Below, one piece after another: positions 8,957 to 18,500 of a stretch of 64,000 nucleotides of DNA; the stretch's first letter is position 1; each line of letters opens with the position of its first letter. The stretch is taken from positions 1-64,000 of the forward strand of contig JAXGYZ010000011.1 in NCBI GenBank assembly GCA_040772005.1, in the 5' to 3' direction. The DNA comes from MWBF01 sp040772005. Lineage in GTDB: Bacteria; Chloroflexota; Anaerolineae; CG2-30-64-16. Made by a program: the position numbers and the translations under genes. The notes under the pieces were generated by a model. The model did not search any database. It was given only the letters and a program-made list of their open reading frames with translations, and was not told where the DNA came from.

Positions 8957-9130
8957 GGGGCGCGTTTCATACTGGGGGCGAACGCGGCCAGCGCGCATAC
9001 GCGAATGGCGCTGCGGCGCTGGGCACGGATACACGAATATCCCGCCGCGGCGCACACGCTTCGCGTATTCGTGGCGCGCCAGCGCATTCGTTTATCCGCG
9101 CTGGCCGCGCCCCCAACGTGAAACGCACCC
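8957..9130. repeat. Long inverted repeat, family C copy 1
   Basis: A roughly 170-bp palindromic block occupies most of the 357-bp gap between the GNAT gene and the solute-binding lipoprotein. Arms of about 38 bp (GCGTTTCA ... GCGGCCAGCGCG at 8962-9003 and its complement CGCGCTGGCCGC ... TGAAACGC at 9097-9126) flank a centre with short ACGAAT/ATTCGT and CGCGTATTCG motifs. A related block is at 43625-43761. Apparent ORFs here on both strands are repeat artefacts. The rest of the gap shows nothing clear. Confidence 0.7.
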
Positions 9131-9235
9131 ACGGTGTTGGCTGATATCGCGTCCCCATGCTAGAATCAGCCAACCTGCGGCACGGGGTGCGTGCCATCTG
9201 GCGGTCGCCCCGGTCGCCTCATCGGGAGGAAGCGC

Positions 9236-10615
9236 ATGAAGAAGTCGTGGCTGCGATTATTGCTGGTCCTCGGACCGCTTGTCTGTGGCCTCATGCTGAC
9301 CGGCTGTGGCAGCCGGGCGCGCGCCACCCCCACGGCCATTCCCACGCCGACCGTCATGCCCGTCCCGCCGACCGAGACCCCAGTCCCGACCACGACGCCG
9401 GAGCCGACGGTGACGCCCACGCTCGCGCCGCCGGAGTTGGGTGCGCCCGGCCCGACAAGCTGGGCCTGCCCTGCGGGCACGCAGACGATCACAGTCTGGC
9501 ACGGCTGGCCGGAGGCGGCCTTCGCGGCGGTGGAGAGCGTCTTCGCACAGTACATGACCGTCTGCCCCAACGTCACCGTCGACCTGGTCAACAAGACCGA
9601 CATGAACAATGCGTTGACGGCCGCAGTGCCCGCCGGCGAAGGGCCGGATATCTTCGTCTGGATGAGCGACTATATTGGCCGGTTGGCCGAGGCGGACAAC
9701 ATCATCCCCTTGAACGCGTGGATCGATGCCACGGAGTTCGCGGCTGGCTATATGCCGACCGCGGTGGATGCCGTCACCTATGGCGGTCAAATCTACGGGT
9801 ATCCGGAGTCCGTGGAATCGCTGGTCATGCTCTACAACAAGGCCCTCATCAGCGAGGCTGAGCTGCCCAAGACCACCGATGACTTGCTCAGCATGGCGAG
9901 CGTGTGGGATAAGAACGACTATCTGTTCGTCTACAGTGCGAAGAACGACGCCTATTTCTCGGCCCCCTGGTGGCAGGCTGCGGGCGTGACGGTCGTGGAT
10001 GAGGCGGGCGCCACTACGTTCCGGAGTGAAGGCGGCTATGCCGCGGGCCATTTCATTGAGGCGCTCAAGGCCATCATGCCGGCCGAGATCGATTATGACA
10101 TCGCGGATGCGCTGTTTCGCGGGGGCTACGCCGCCATCACCGTCAATGGCCCCTGGTACTTCGGAGACCTGGACGCGGCGGGCATGAACTATGGCATGGC
10201 GCCGCTACCGGTGTTCAGCCCGTCCGGCCGGCCCGCGATGCCGTTTGTCAGCGCCAGGACGCTGATGCTGACGCAGAACGCCGCGGACCGGGGTGCGGCC
10301 GAGACTGCGCTCAACGTGATGCAGTACTACACCAGCGCCGAGGCGCAGCTCTACCTGGCGCAGACGAATACCCTGGCGCCGACGAATCAGGCCGCGCTGG
10401 CCCATCCGAATATGGCGCGGCTGCCCGTGTCCGCGGTCATGGCTGCGCAGGCCGGCAACGGCAAGCCCCTGCCGGCCACCCCCTACATGGCCGCCCTGTG
10501 GGAGCCGATGGCGCTCGGCGTCGAGTGCATCTGGACCGGCGGCGGCACGGTCGAGGAGTGCGTGGACCGGATGCAGGCCCTGGCCGAGCAGTATGTCCGG
10601 GAGATTACGTGGTGA
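9236..10615 (+). CDS. Extracellular solute-binding lipoprotein (family 1-like)
   Basis: This 459-residue protein starts with a lysine-rich signal peptide and lipobox LMLTGC, then a Thr-Pro linker (about residues 26-65), then a periplasmic-binding fold typical of carbohydrate ABC transporters (QTITVWHGWPEAAFAAVESV, DIFVWMSDYIGRLAEADNII, AAITVNGPWYFGDLDAAGMN). It would capture a sugar or oligosaccharide outside the membrane. Cysteines near the start and end of the mature domain (SWACPAG and VECIW/VEECV) may pair. The GGGAGGA site fixes the ATG at 9236. No permease or ATPase gene is adjacent. Confidence 0.85.
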   Translation: MKKSWLRLLLVLGPLVCGLMLTGCGSRARATPTAIPTPTVMPVPPTETPVPTTTPEPTVTPTLAPPELGAPGPTSWACPAGTQTITVWHGWPEAAFAAVESVFAQYMTVCPNVTVDLVNKTDMNNALTAAVPAGEGPDIFVWMSDYIGRLAEADNIIPLNAWIDATEFAAGYMPTAVDAVTYGGQIYGYPESVESLVMLYNKALISEAELPKTTDDLLSMASVWDKNDYLFVYSAKNDAYFSAPWWQAAGVTVVDEAGATTFRSEGGYAAGHFIEALKAIMPAEIDYDIADALFRGGYAAITVNGPWYFGDLDAAGMNYGMAPLPVFSPSGRPAMPFVSARTLMLTQNAADRGAAETALNVMQYYTSAEAQLYLAQTNTLAPTNQAALAHPNMARLPVSAVMAAQAGNGKPLPATPYMAALWEPMALGVECIWTGGGTVEECVDRMQALAEQYVREITW

Positions 10616-10817
10616 AGGGGTGACAAGGTGAACAGGTGAACAGGTGACAGGGTGATGTGGAGTGGAGGCTTTAGCCGGTTACACCGTGAACGCGAACCCA
10701 CAGCCAAACCGGCTGAAGCCTCCACTCCACATCCGCTTCATTACCGGGGCCTGCTTGCATCTGAGGATGCAAGCTCCTCACTTCTTCACCTGTTCCCCTC
10801 TTCACCTCTTCACCTCT
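10612..10817. repeat. Repeat cluster between two convergent lipoprotein genes
   Basis: The 202-bp gap is built of repeats. It contains iterated GGTGAACAG units (10612-10655), a 76-bp hairpin of the TCGAGGCTT family (10656-10731; arms GTGGAGTGGAGGCTTTAGCC and its near complement), a TGCATCTGAGGATGCA palindrome (10755-10770) and a reverse-oriented TTCACCTCTTCACC tract (10781-10817). The stop codons of both convergent genes lie in the repeat, so the hairpin may double as a bidirectional terminator. Confidence 0.7.
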
Positions 10818-12191
10818 TCACGGAACCGGCACCGGCGTGGGGTCCGGGGTCATGTCGGCGATGCACGCTTCGGCGACGGTCTGCATCGCGGCGGCGCCGT
10901 CCTCGGAGGTGATTTCGCCCGCCATGACTGCGGCGAACTGCGAGTCGATACCCTGCCACGCACAAGACATTTCCAGTGCAGCCGGCACCCCGCGTGCCAG
11001 GCGAAGCTGTGCCATGATCGCGGCCTGCTGTGGGTCGCCGGTGATGGTGGGATGCTGCGCAGTGAGGACATGGCTGGGCAGGCGGCCCAGCTTCAGCAAC
11101 CACTGTTCCTGCGCCTCATCCGAGGTCATCCACTCCGCGAAGCGTACCGCCGCTTCCAGCCGCGCGCCCTGCGTGTTCGTTGAGATGAACCAATAGCGGC
11201 CCGTTGCCATCGGGATGGGCAGCAGCTGCGTGCTGCTGACGCGGGGCAACAGCACCACTGCGACATCTAGCCCCAAGCCCTGGTAACGTGACAGGTTCCA
11301 TGCGCCATCGATGATGTAGGCGGCCCGGCCCTGGCTGAAGAGGTTGAAGGCTCGGTCGTAATCGGCCTGCTGGGGCACGACGCCGGCAACCTTGAAGTCG
11401 CGCACGAAGGTCAGCGCCGCAACCATCTCCGCCGTGTCCAGCGCGGGCCGGTCTGCCGCGTCCAGCGGCCAGCCGCCGTGCCCGCCCAGCCAGGGGATGA
11501 GCCAGTAGGATTCAGTCAGAGGATACACCAGGCCGTAGGTCGCGCTGACCGGGTTCGTGAGCTGGCCGAGCTGCACCAGCCAGCTATCCGTGTCCACCGG
11601 GGCGGTCGCCGTGACGTACAGCGTGTTGCTGATGTAGCCGCGATTCTGCAGGAGGAGCAGGTGGCTGCCGTAGTTCTCCGGCAAGGCCCACGGCCGGCCC
11701 CGAACCGTGACGCCCGCAAGCGCGCCGGGGAGGTACTGGTCGAGGAAGGCGGTCTCGTATAGCTCTTCGACCGGGCGGACGATGCCCAGCTCGCTGAAGG
11801 GGCCGGCAAACTCACCGCGGGCGCGCACCAGGTCCGGCCCGCGGCCGGCCCGCGCCTCGTTGCGCACCTGGTTGCGCAGGTCATCGTAGCTGAAGTGGGT
11901 GCGCGTGATCGTGATGCCAGGATTGGCCTGCATGAACGCCGCAGTGAGCTCGTCGAGCAGGATGCCCGCCGCATCCCCGTCATCCTCCCAGAAGGTCAGC
12001 GTCAGAGGACCGGTCGGGGTCGGGAGATCGAGCGGCGCCAGCGTAGGCGTCGGGACCGCGGGGCCAGGCGTGGGTGCAGGCGGGCGACCTGCGCAGGCGG
12101 CCAGTATGAGCGCCAGCCCCAGGATGGCGAAGGTGACCAGCAGGCTCGCGGCGCGCAACAGGTGTTTGATGGTCCGGTGCATGGCTGCCAT
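10818..12191 (-). CDS. Extracellular solute-binding lipoprotein (family 1-like)
   Basis: The 457-residue protein has a signal peptide, lipobox ILAACAGR, a Pro-Thr linker and a solute-binding fold (LTLTFWEDDGDAAGILLDEL, AAFMQANPGITITRTHFSYD, AYIIDGAWNLSRYQGLGLDV). It resembles maltose/sugar-binding lipoproteins of ABC importers. Like its convergent neighbour at 9236, it has no transporter genes nearby, so the two probably feed a permease encoded elsewhere. The start could also be the ATG at 12182. It diverges from the cyclase gene, sharing an 81-bp upstream region with TATAAT- and TACAAT-like boxes. Confidence 0.85.
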   Translation of the reverse strand: MAAMHRTIKHLLRAASLLVTFAILGLALILAACAGRPPAPTPGPAVPTPTLAPLDLPTPTGPLTLTFWEDDGDAAGILLDELTAAFMQANPGITITRTHFSYDDLRNQVRNEARAGRGPDLVRARGEFAGPFSELGIVRPVEELYETAFLDQYLPGALAGVTVRGRPWALPENYGSHLLLLQNRGYISNTLYVTATAPVDTDSWLVQLGQLTNPVSATYGLVYPLTESYWLIPWLGGHGGWPLDAADRPALDTAEMVAALTFVRDFKVAGVVPQQADYDRAFNLFSQGRAAYIIDGAWNLSRYQGLGLDVAVVLLPRVSSTQLLPIPMATGRYWFISTNTQGARLEAAVRFAEWMTSDEAQEQWLLKLGRLPSHVLTAQHPTITGDPQQAAIMAQLRLARGVPAALEMSCAWQGIDSQFAAVMAGEITSEDGAAAMQTVAEACIADMTPDPTPVPVP

Positions 12192-12272
12192 TATACTCCG
12201 GCTGTGCGGCAGTTGGGAAGAAACGACTATGGTATGCTACAATCGGCGCACGATAGAATGACAGGGGACAAC

Positions 12273-12923
12273 ATGAACCGACAGATTTACGATATCAGCC
12301 AGACCCTCTCCGAGCGCATCCCCGTCTGGCCGGGCGACCCCGACGTCGAGGTGGTTTCGCTGCGCGAAGCGACGCCTGAGCAGGAGGCCAGCGCGGACCC
12401 ACCGTCGTTCGTTTCCCGCCTGAGCCTGAGCACGCACGCCGGAACCCATGTCGACCCACCCGCGCATTTCCTGCCCGGCGCAGCGACGGTCGATGCCATG
12501 TCGCTCGACACGCTGATCGGTCCGGCGTGGGTGGCTGCGGTTGATGGGCCGGGGCCGATTACCGCGGAGCAACTGGCGGCGGCCGGCATCCCCGCGGGCA
12601 CGACGCGGCTGCTGCTGCGCACCGAGAACTCCGTGCGCAGCCATGCGACATTCGACCGCGCGTTCGTTGCCATCGACGAGGGGGCGGCCCGCTGGCTGCT
12701 GGCGCGCGGGGTGCGGCTGGTCGGCATCGACGGCCCCTCTATCGAGCCGTTTGACTCGCCCGGCCATCGTGTCCATCGCACGCTGCTGCCCGCGGGCGTC
12801 ATCCTGCTGGAAGGCATCCGGCTGGCCACGGTCGCGCCCGGCCCCTACGAGCTGGTGTGCCTGCCGCTGTCCATCGAGCGGGGCGACGGCGCACCCGCGC
12901 GCGCGGTGTTGATTAGAGATTGA
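12273..12923 (+). CDS. Cyclase family protein (kynurenine formamidase-like)
   Basis: The 216-residue protein carries the metal-binding signature STHAGTHVDPPAHFLPGA (HxGTHxDxPxHF) and a late GIDGPSIEPFDSPGHRVHRT segment. These are typical of metal-dependent hydrolases that include kynurenine formamidase and polyketide cyclase-like enzymes. The start is ATG 12273 preceded by ACAGGGGAC; an upstream ATG at 12258 is possible. It is followed 3 bp later by a DapA-like aldolase and then a phosphoribosyltransferase, suggesting one transcript. The true substrate cannot be told from sequence. Confidence 0.85.
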   Translation: MNRQIYDISQTLSERIPVWPGDPDVEVVSLREATPEQEASADPPSFVSRLSLSTHAGTHVDPPAHFLPGAATVDAMSLDTLIGPAWVAAVDGPGPITAEQLAAAGIPAGTTRLLLRTENSVRSHATFDRAFVAIDEGAARWLLARGVRLVGIDGPSIEPFDSPGHRVHRTLLPAGVILLEGIRLATVAPGPYELVCLPLSIERGDGAPARAVLIRD

Positions 12924-12926
12924 AGA

Positions 12927-13871
12927 TTGAAGATTGAAGTTCACTCGTTGACCGGCGTCTTTGCACCGATTGTGACCCCGTTCCGCCCGGCGGACGGCGC
13001 GGTTGACCTGCCCTGGCTGCGGCAGCACGTCGCGTACCTGGCCGCACACGGCTGCACGGGCATCATCCCCTGCGGCACGAACGGCGAAGCTGCCTCGCTG
13101 AGCGTCGAAGAGCGGATCCAGGTGACGGAGGCGGCGCTGGCCGCGGCGCGGGAACACGGCCTGGCGGTCATCGCCGGCACGGGTGCAAGCGCGCTGACCG
13201 ACGCGGTGACGCTGACCCGCCATGCCTTCGCGCAGGGCGCCGATGCCGTGCTGGTGATGCCGCCCTTCTATTTCAAGAAGCCGCCTGAGGCCGGTGTCGT
13301 CGCCTGGTTCCGCCGTCTCTGCGACGCCGCCGTGCCGCCGGGAGGTCGCGTGCTGCTCTATCACATCCCGCAGACGACCGGCGTGCCCATCAGCGACGGC
13401 GTGCTGGACGCGCTGCTCGCCAGCCACGACGAGGTCATCTATGGGCTGAAGGACTCGACCGGCGACCCGGCCCAGCTCGCGCATTTCCGGACGGCCTATC
13501 CGCAGCTGGCGTATTACGCGGGCAACGATCACCGGGTCGGGGAGGGGTGTGCAGCGGGCGGCGCGGGTTCGATTACCGCGGGCGCCAATGTGTTCCCGGA
13601 CCTCGTGAAGGCGGTGCAAGAGGCCGCGTGGCGTTCGGCAGCAGCAGATACAGCAGATGCACAGGCCACGTTGAGCGAGGCGCGCCGCCTGCTCGACGCC
13701 TTCCCGCTGCAGCCGGCGACCAAGGCCGCGTTGACCGAGGTGGCCGGGCTGTCTGAGACCGCGGTGCGCCCGCCGCAGATTGAGCTGACCGCCGAACAAC
13801 GCGCCGAGCTGCGCGCCCAACTGCTCGCCCGGTTACCCGGCTGGCGACCGAACAGGAGACCGACCGCATGA
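12927..13871 (+). CDS. Dihydrodipicolinate synthase family aldolase/lyase
   Basis: The 314-residue TIM-barrel protein belongs to the DapA/N-acetylneuraminate lyase superfamily. It shows FAPIVTPFRPADGAVDL, the pyruvate-binding GTNGEAASLSVEER, the tyrosine segment LLYHIPQTTGVP and the Schiff-base lysine in IYGLKDSTGD. Class I aldol chemistry on a 2-oxo acid is expected. GTNGE replaces GTTGE and YHIPQTTG differs from DapA's YNIPGRTG, so a role other than lysine synthesis is plausible. The start is unclear: TTG 12927 lies in an ATTGAAG-repeat stretch; TTG 12948 is an alternative. Confidence 0.85.
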   Translation: MKIEVHSLTGVFAPIVTPFRPADGAVDLPWLRQHVAYLAAHGCTGIIPCGTNGEAASLSVEERIQVTEAALAAAREHGLAVIAGTGASALTDAVTLTRHAFAQGADAVLVMPPFYFKKPPEAGVVAWFRRLCDAAVPPGGRVLLYHIPQTTGVPISDGVLDALLASHDEVIYGLKDSTGDPAQLAHFRTAYPQLAYYAGNDHRVGEGCAAGGAGSITAGANVFPDLVKAVQEAAWRSAAADTADAQATLSEARRLLDAFPLQPATKAALTEVAGLSETAVRPPQIELTAEQRAELRAQLLARLPGWRPNRRPTA

Positions 13872-14380
13872 CCCTACCCACCATGCCCAGCGCGCCTGAG
13901 TTCCTGACCTGGCAGGATGTAGACAAGCTGATCGATTACCTGCTGCCCCAGTTGCGCGGGCCGTACGACGCGATGCTGATGATTACCCGCGGCGGGCTGG
14001 TGCCCGGCGGCCTGATTGCGCAAGCGCTGGAGATGAACTATGTCCTGACGGCTGCCGTGCAGTTCCCGGAGGCGGGGCAGGCGCGCCTGGCCTGGCCCCA
14101 CTTCCTCCAGTTCCCGGAAGAAAAGCTGCTGCGCGACCGGCGGGTGCTCGTCGTGGATGACATCTGGGCCAACGGCCGCACCATCACCACCGTGAAGGGA
14201 CGCATTGTCGCAGCGGGCGGCAAACCGGAGGCCGCCGTGCTGCACTACAAGCCCGGCTCCAGCCTCTTCCGCAGCGGCCCCGACTACTATGCTGCCGTCA
14301 CAGATCGCTTCATCGTCTACCCCTGGGAGATTCAGCGCGGCCCCGACCGGCTCGATGAGACCGTGCCGCAGATGAACTGA
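13868..14380 (+). CDS. Phosphoribosyltransferase (Gpt/HPRT-like)
   Basis: The 170-residue protein has a type I phosphoribosyltransferase fold with the PRPP loop RVLVVDDIWANGRTI (about residues 94-108) and an N-terminal ITRGGLVPGGLIA segment, as in xanthine/hypoxanthine PRTases. It probably salvages a purine base with PRPP. Its ATG overlaps the stop of the DapA-like gene by 4 bp (ATGA), so translation is coupled. Base specificity is not visible. Confidence 0.85.
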   Translation: MTLPTMPSAPEFLTWQDVDKLIDYLLPQLRGPYDAMLMITRGGLVPGGLIAQALEMNYVLTAAVQFPEAGQARLAWPHFLQFPEEKLLRDRRVLVVDDIWANGRTITTVKGRIVAAGGKPEAAVLHYKPGSSLFRSGPDYYAAVTDRFIVYPWEIQRGPDRLDETVPQMN

Positions 14381-14520
14381 TTGTTCGTCATTAGATTCCG
14401 TCTTACATATTTCATCGCATGTGGAACCTATCCTGCGCATGGGGCGTCATAATCCCCAGTTGCGTAAGAGGCAGTGGCAACTTGTATCGAAACACTGCCG
14501 GACATCAGAGGAGGTTCCGC

Positions 14521-15426
14521 ATGTCTGTTCGTTCTAAGTCTCTGTTTACTTTGGTGGCGCTGTTCGTCGTTGGCGCCCTCGCGGTCATGGCCTTCGCGCT
14601 GAGTGCGCAGGCCGCGCCGGCCCAGCAGGACGCAACCGCAACCCCGACGGGTGAGGCGGAGGCCACGGCCACCGTCGTCCCGATGGAAGCGGTTACGGCC
14701 ACGACCGCTACCACGGCCACCGCGCCGTTGGCCCCGGCCTTCAACGCGGCCACCTTCAACCCGGCCCGCACGATTACCGTTGTCGGCCGCGGTGAAGTCA
14801 AGGTCGCGCCGGAAATCGCGACGACCACCATCGGTGTGGATGTGCAGGCCGGTACGGTGGATGCGGCCATGGCCGAAGCCCAGGCCCGCATGGATGCCAT
14901 CCTCGAAGCCCTCAGGGGCCTGGGGATTGCGGATGCCGATATCCAGACCAGCAACTTCTCGATTAACTTCGAGCGCAGCCCGGGCAGCGAGCCCATGGCG
15001 AGCGCAACCCAGTCCGAGCCGGGCGAGTTCCAGCCGGTTCCGGGGTTCTACCGGGTCAGCAACATGGTGATGGTGACGATCCGTGACCTTGAGCGGGTCA
15101 GCGAGGTGCTGGATACCGCAGTCAAGTCGGGCGCCAACAACATCTGGGGCCTGTCATTCGGGCTGGATGACACTGAGGCGCTGGAAGTTCAGGCCCGCGA
15201 GGCCGCGATTCGGAATGCGCGTGAGCGCGCCGAGTCGCTCGCGGAGCTGAACGGGGTCGTGGCCGGTGGTGTGGTTTCGATCAGCGAGATCATCGGCAGC
15301 CAGGCTATCCCGCTCTACGCGGCGGCCGAGGGCCGTGGCGGCGGCGGCACGCCGGTGCAGCCGGGTGAGGTCACGTTCAGCACGCAGATTCAGGTGGTCT
15401 ACGCGATTGAGTCGAGCGCCGAATAA
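14521..15426 (+). CDS. SIMPL (DUF541) domain secreted protein
   Basis: The 301-residue protein has a signal peptide (about 1-32), a Thr/Ala-rich linker (33-75) and the SIMPL domain beginning ITVVGRGEVKVAPEIATTTI with the later VSNMVMVTIRDLERVSEVLD and NNIWGLSFGLDD segments. SIMPL proteins are exported, form oligomers and are linked to stress resistance, but no activity is established. GAGGAGGT upstream fixes ATG 14521 rather than the more upstream in-frame start. A strong hairpin terminator follows the stop codon. Confidence 0.88.
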   Translation: MSVRSKSLFTLVALFVVGALAVMAFALSAQAAPAQQDATATPTGEAEATATVVPMEAVTATTATTATAPLAPAFNAATFNPARTITVVGRGEVKVAPEIATTTIGVDVQAGTVDAAMAEAQARMDAILEALRGLGIADADIQTSNFSINFERSPGSEPMASATQSEPGEFQPVPGFYRVSNMVMVTIRDLERVSEVLDTAVKSGANNIWGLSFGLDDTEALEVQAREAAIRNARERAESLAELNGVVAGGVVSISEIIGSQAIPLYAAAEGRGGGGTPVQPGEVTFSTQIQVVYAIESSAE

Positions 15427-15449
15427 CGATAAGCTGAGTTGATCCGGGA

Positions 15450-15478
15450 GGGGGGTGTCATGCCGACACCCCCCTTTC
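15450..15478 (+). terminator. Rho-independent terminator after the SIMPL gene
   Basis: A 10-bp perfect stem (GGGGGGTGTC / GACACCCCCC) with a 5-base loop is followed by TTTCTCGTGTTTT, 24 bp after the SIMPL stop codon. Confidence 0.85.
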
Positions 15479-15537
15479 TCGTGTTTTATGGTAGAATCCT
15501 CCCGATTGGTTCCTCGTCCAACCGTGACGGAGATGGC

Positions 15538-18500
15538 ATGGTTCCCCGATATCGTGCTCGCGCGCTGCTGCGTGCCTTGTGTGGCCTTGTTCTGCTGGCC
15601 CCGCTGCTGGGCCCGCGTATGTCCGCCGGACAGACGGTTCCGGCAAGCTGGCAGCCGCTCGACGGGCCGGGCGGCCGCATCAGTCACCTGGCCGGTGCAG
15701 CGGATGGCCGCACGCTCTATGCGGTCAGTGTGACGGGCGTCAACCGCCGGGAGGATCAGACCCAGTGGCGCGAGCGCGGCACGCCGGCCCGCGCGGATGC
15801 CCTCTACCAGAGCACTGACAGCGGCGCGACCTGGCAGCCGGTGACGAATGACCTGCCGCCCGGTCCCATCGCGGCACTGCACGTCGAGCCGGACGGCGAC
15901 ACTGTCTATGTGGCACTGAACATCGCGGGCGAGGGACAGGCCGCGCGCAGCGGGTTGTGGCGCAGCCGGGATCGCGGCCTGCACTGGGCGCAGGTCCGGC
16001 TGGACCGGGACGACTTGCTCATTCGTACGATCGTCCGCAGCCCAAGCGGTCCGCACTTATTCCTGGGCGCGGTGGACACCGGCCCGGAACCCCGAAGTTA
16101 CGTCTACCGGCTGACTGACGGCGATGCAACCTGGCGCGCGTTCGAGGTGCTACACTCCGCAGACGGTGATGCGTTGCGGCCGGGCAGCGTCCTGGCCGAG
16201 CTCGTCGTGCATCCGGCGCAATCCGACACCCTCTGCCTCACCACGTACGGCGGCGACGTCCTTATCAGCCGCAACGCAGGGGAGTCCTGGCGGCAGGTCA
16301 GCGCGGGCGGCGAAGCCAGCGGCCCCGGACGGGTCGCCTTTGCCCCGGACGACAACGGCAGCGGGCTGCTGGTTCGGCGGCAGGGGAGCGCGGGTACAGC
16401 CCGCCTGACCCTGGAACGCAGCACCGATGGCGGGCTGACCTGGCAGTCGCTGAGTGCGAGCGGACTGCCCGCGACGGGCGAGCCGCGCAGCCTGGCCGCG
16501 CTGCCCGGCGGCGTCTATCTGCTCAACACGAGTGCGGGCACCTATCGCACGACAGACGATGGCCTGACCTGGCAACCGCTGGAAGGCGCGCTGAGCAGCG
16601 GCGGCGTGGCCGAATTCCTGTTCGGCGGGACTTCCGGCAGCGTGGTGGCGGCGACCGGATACGGCCTGTTCAGCAGCCAGGACGGCGGAGCCTTGTGGAG
16701 CCCCCTGGGCGAGGGGCTGCCGGCGAACAGCAAGATTGCGGGCCTGCTGAGCCACCGGGCGCGGCCTGACCTGCTCTACGCGATCTCAGACAACCGCGCA
16801 GCCTGGACCGCAGCCGCGCCGCCGGTCATCTGGCGCAGCCTCGACGGGGGGCGGCGCTGGCAGCCCGCGGCCGCGGGTTTGCCCGATGTGCCGCTGACGG
16901 CCTGGGCGCTCGACCCCCTTAACCCCGACCGGCTGGTCGTGGCTTCCTGGGACTATGTGGCCGTCAGCACGGACGGCGGCCTGAGCTGGCAGACGAATCG
17001 GCTGGAGTCCAGCGATCGCCAGGCCATCGCCATCGCGGCGGCGGATCCGCAGACGGTCTACCTCGGCGGGCGGCCCGCGCTGCGCAGCACCGACGGCGGG
17101 CGCACGTGGCAGCCGGTGGCTGTGCGTATGGCAGGTGAGGCCGAGCAGCCTGCGGACGTGACCGGTCTGGCAGTCGATCCTGCGGACGCGCGCCACCTGT
17201 GGGCGAGCCTCGCCACGGGCGTGTATGAAAGCCGCGATGGCGGCGAGACCTGGCAGCCGCACGGCCTCGACGGTCAACCGGTGCGTTGGCTGGCGCTGGC
17301 GATGCAGGAGGTCCAGGACGAAACGCAGGCCCCGGACTACGCGCTCTATGCGGGCATCGCGGATGGCGGGTTGCAGCGCTGGGCGCCGGACACTGCAAGC
17401 TGGCAGTCGGCCCAGGCCGGTCTGCCGGCGGGCAGCACGCTGACTGTCCTGGCCGCAGACCCCGTCACTGCGGGCCTGCTGTGGGCCGCGCGCGATGGCG
17501 GGGGCGTCTATCGCAGCGAGGACGGCGGTGCGACCTGGACACCGGTCGGGACCGGCGTGGGCGACAACCTGGGGCAGGCGTTGGCGATCAACCATGCCGA
17601 GCCGGGGAGCGTGTTCCTCGGTACGGCTGCCGCAGGCGTCTGGGTGCGAAGCGCGAACATGGTGCTGGAAGAAGCGGCCCGCGCAACATCCACCAGCCCG
17701 GCGGCCACCCGCACGCTCGACGCGGCGTCTGCGGCCACGCGCAGTGCCGGGGTGGATGCGCGCATCGAGGTGGTCTGGCCGCACGCCTGGGCGCCGGTCG
17801 AGTCGGCGCAGCGGGCCAATATCGGCCTGCGGTTGTTCATGCCGCGCAGCCTGGCGCTGCCCGCGTGCGGCTGGCGGCCGCGGGTGAGCGTGTGGCGCGC
17901 GCTGGACATGGACCCTGCCGAGCCGCTCGGCCAGGCTGTCCAGCGCACCGTGGACGGCCAGCCCTTCCCCTACTGGGAATTGAACGACGTGGACATCAGC
18001 CGGGCCAATGACCCGAACCATAAGTTGTATTTCCTGGTGCGCGTAGAGGGCGTGGACACCGCGACCAGCGTCTGGGCGCATGGCGTTGACCCCCGCACGT
18101 ACTTCCCGCAGCAGGACGTGCCGAGCGGTATTGCATCCGGCCGCATCACCGAGGTGGATGCGCGTATCCAGATTGTCTGGCCGCACGACGAGGCCGGCAA
18201 CGAGCGGCCGGTGACGCAGGCCGGGCTGGCGAACGTCGTGGTGGCCTTCTTCAAGCACGGCACCCGGCTCTCCGTGCCCGTCGGCTGGCAGCCCGAGGCC
18301 ATTGTGCTGCACGGTGCGTGGAACCAGGAGGTCGGCAAGCAACTCTCCCGCGCGCCGGCCGTCCAGGTGCGCCAGGCGGGCGCGATCACCTATCCGGTCT
18401 GGGAGTTCAACGACGTGCCCGTGGGCCGCGCTACGGACTCCCAGAACCGGCTCTATATGTGGGTCACAGCGGAAGGCGTGTTGACGTACCCGACAATCTG

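Noticed and set aside
8955..9239. Short open frames on both strands at 8.9-9.2 kb
   Set aside because: All lie in the arms of a long inverted repeat and have no ribosome site or family similarity.
12915..12945. Frameshift between the cyclase and DapA-like genes
   Set aside because: Both proteins are complete; the ATTGAAG iterations are only a short spacer repeat that also supplies a TTG start.
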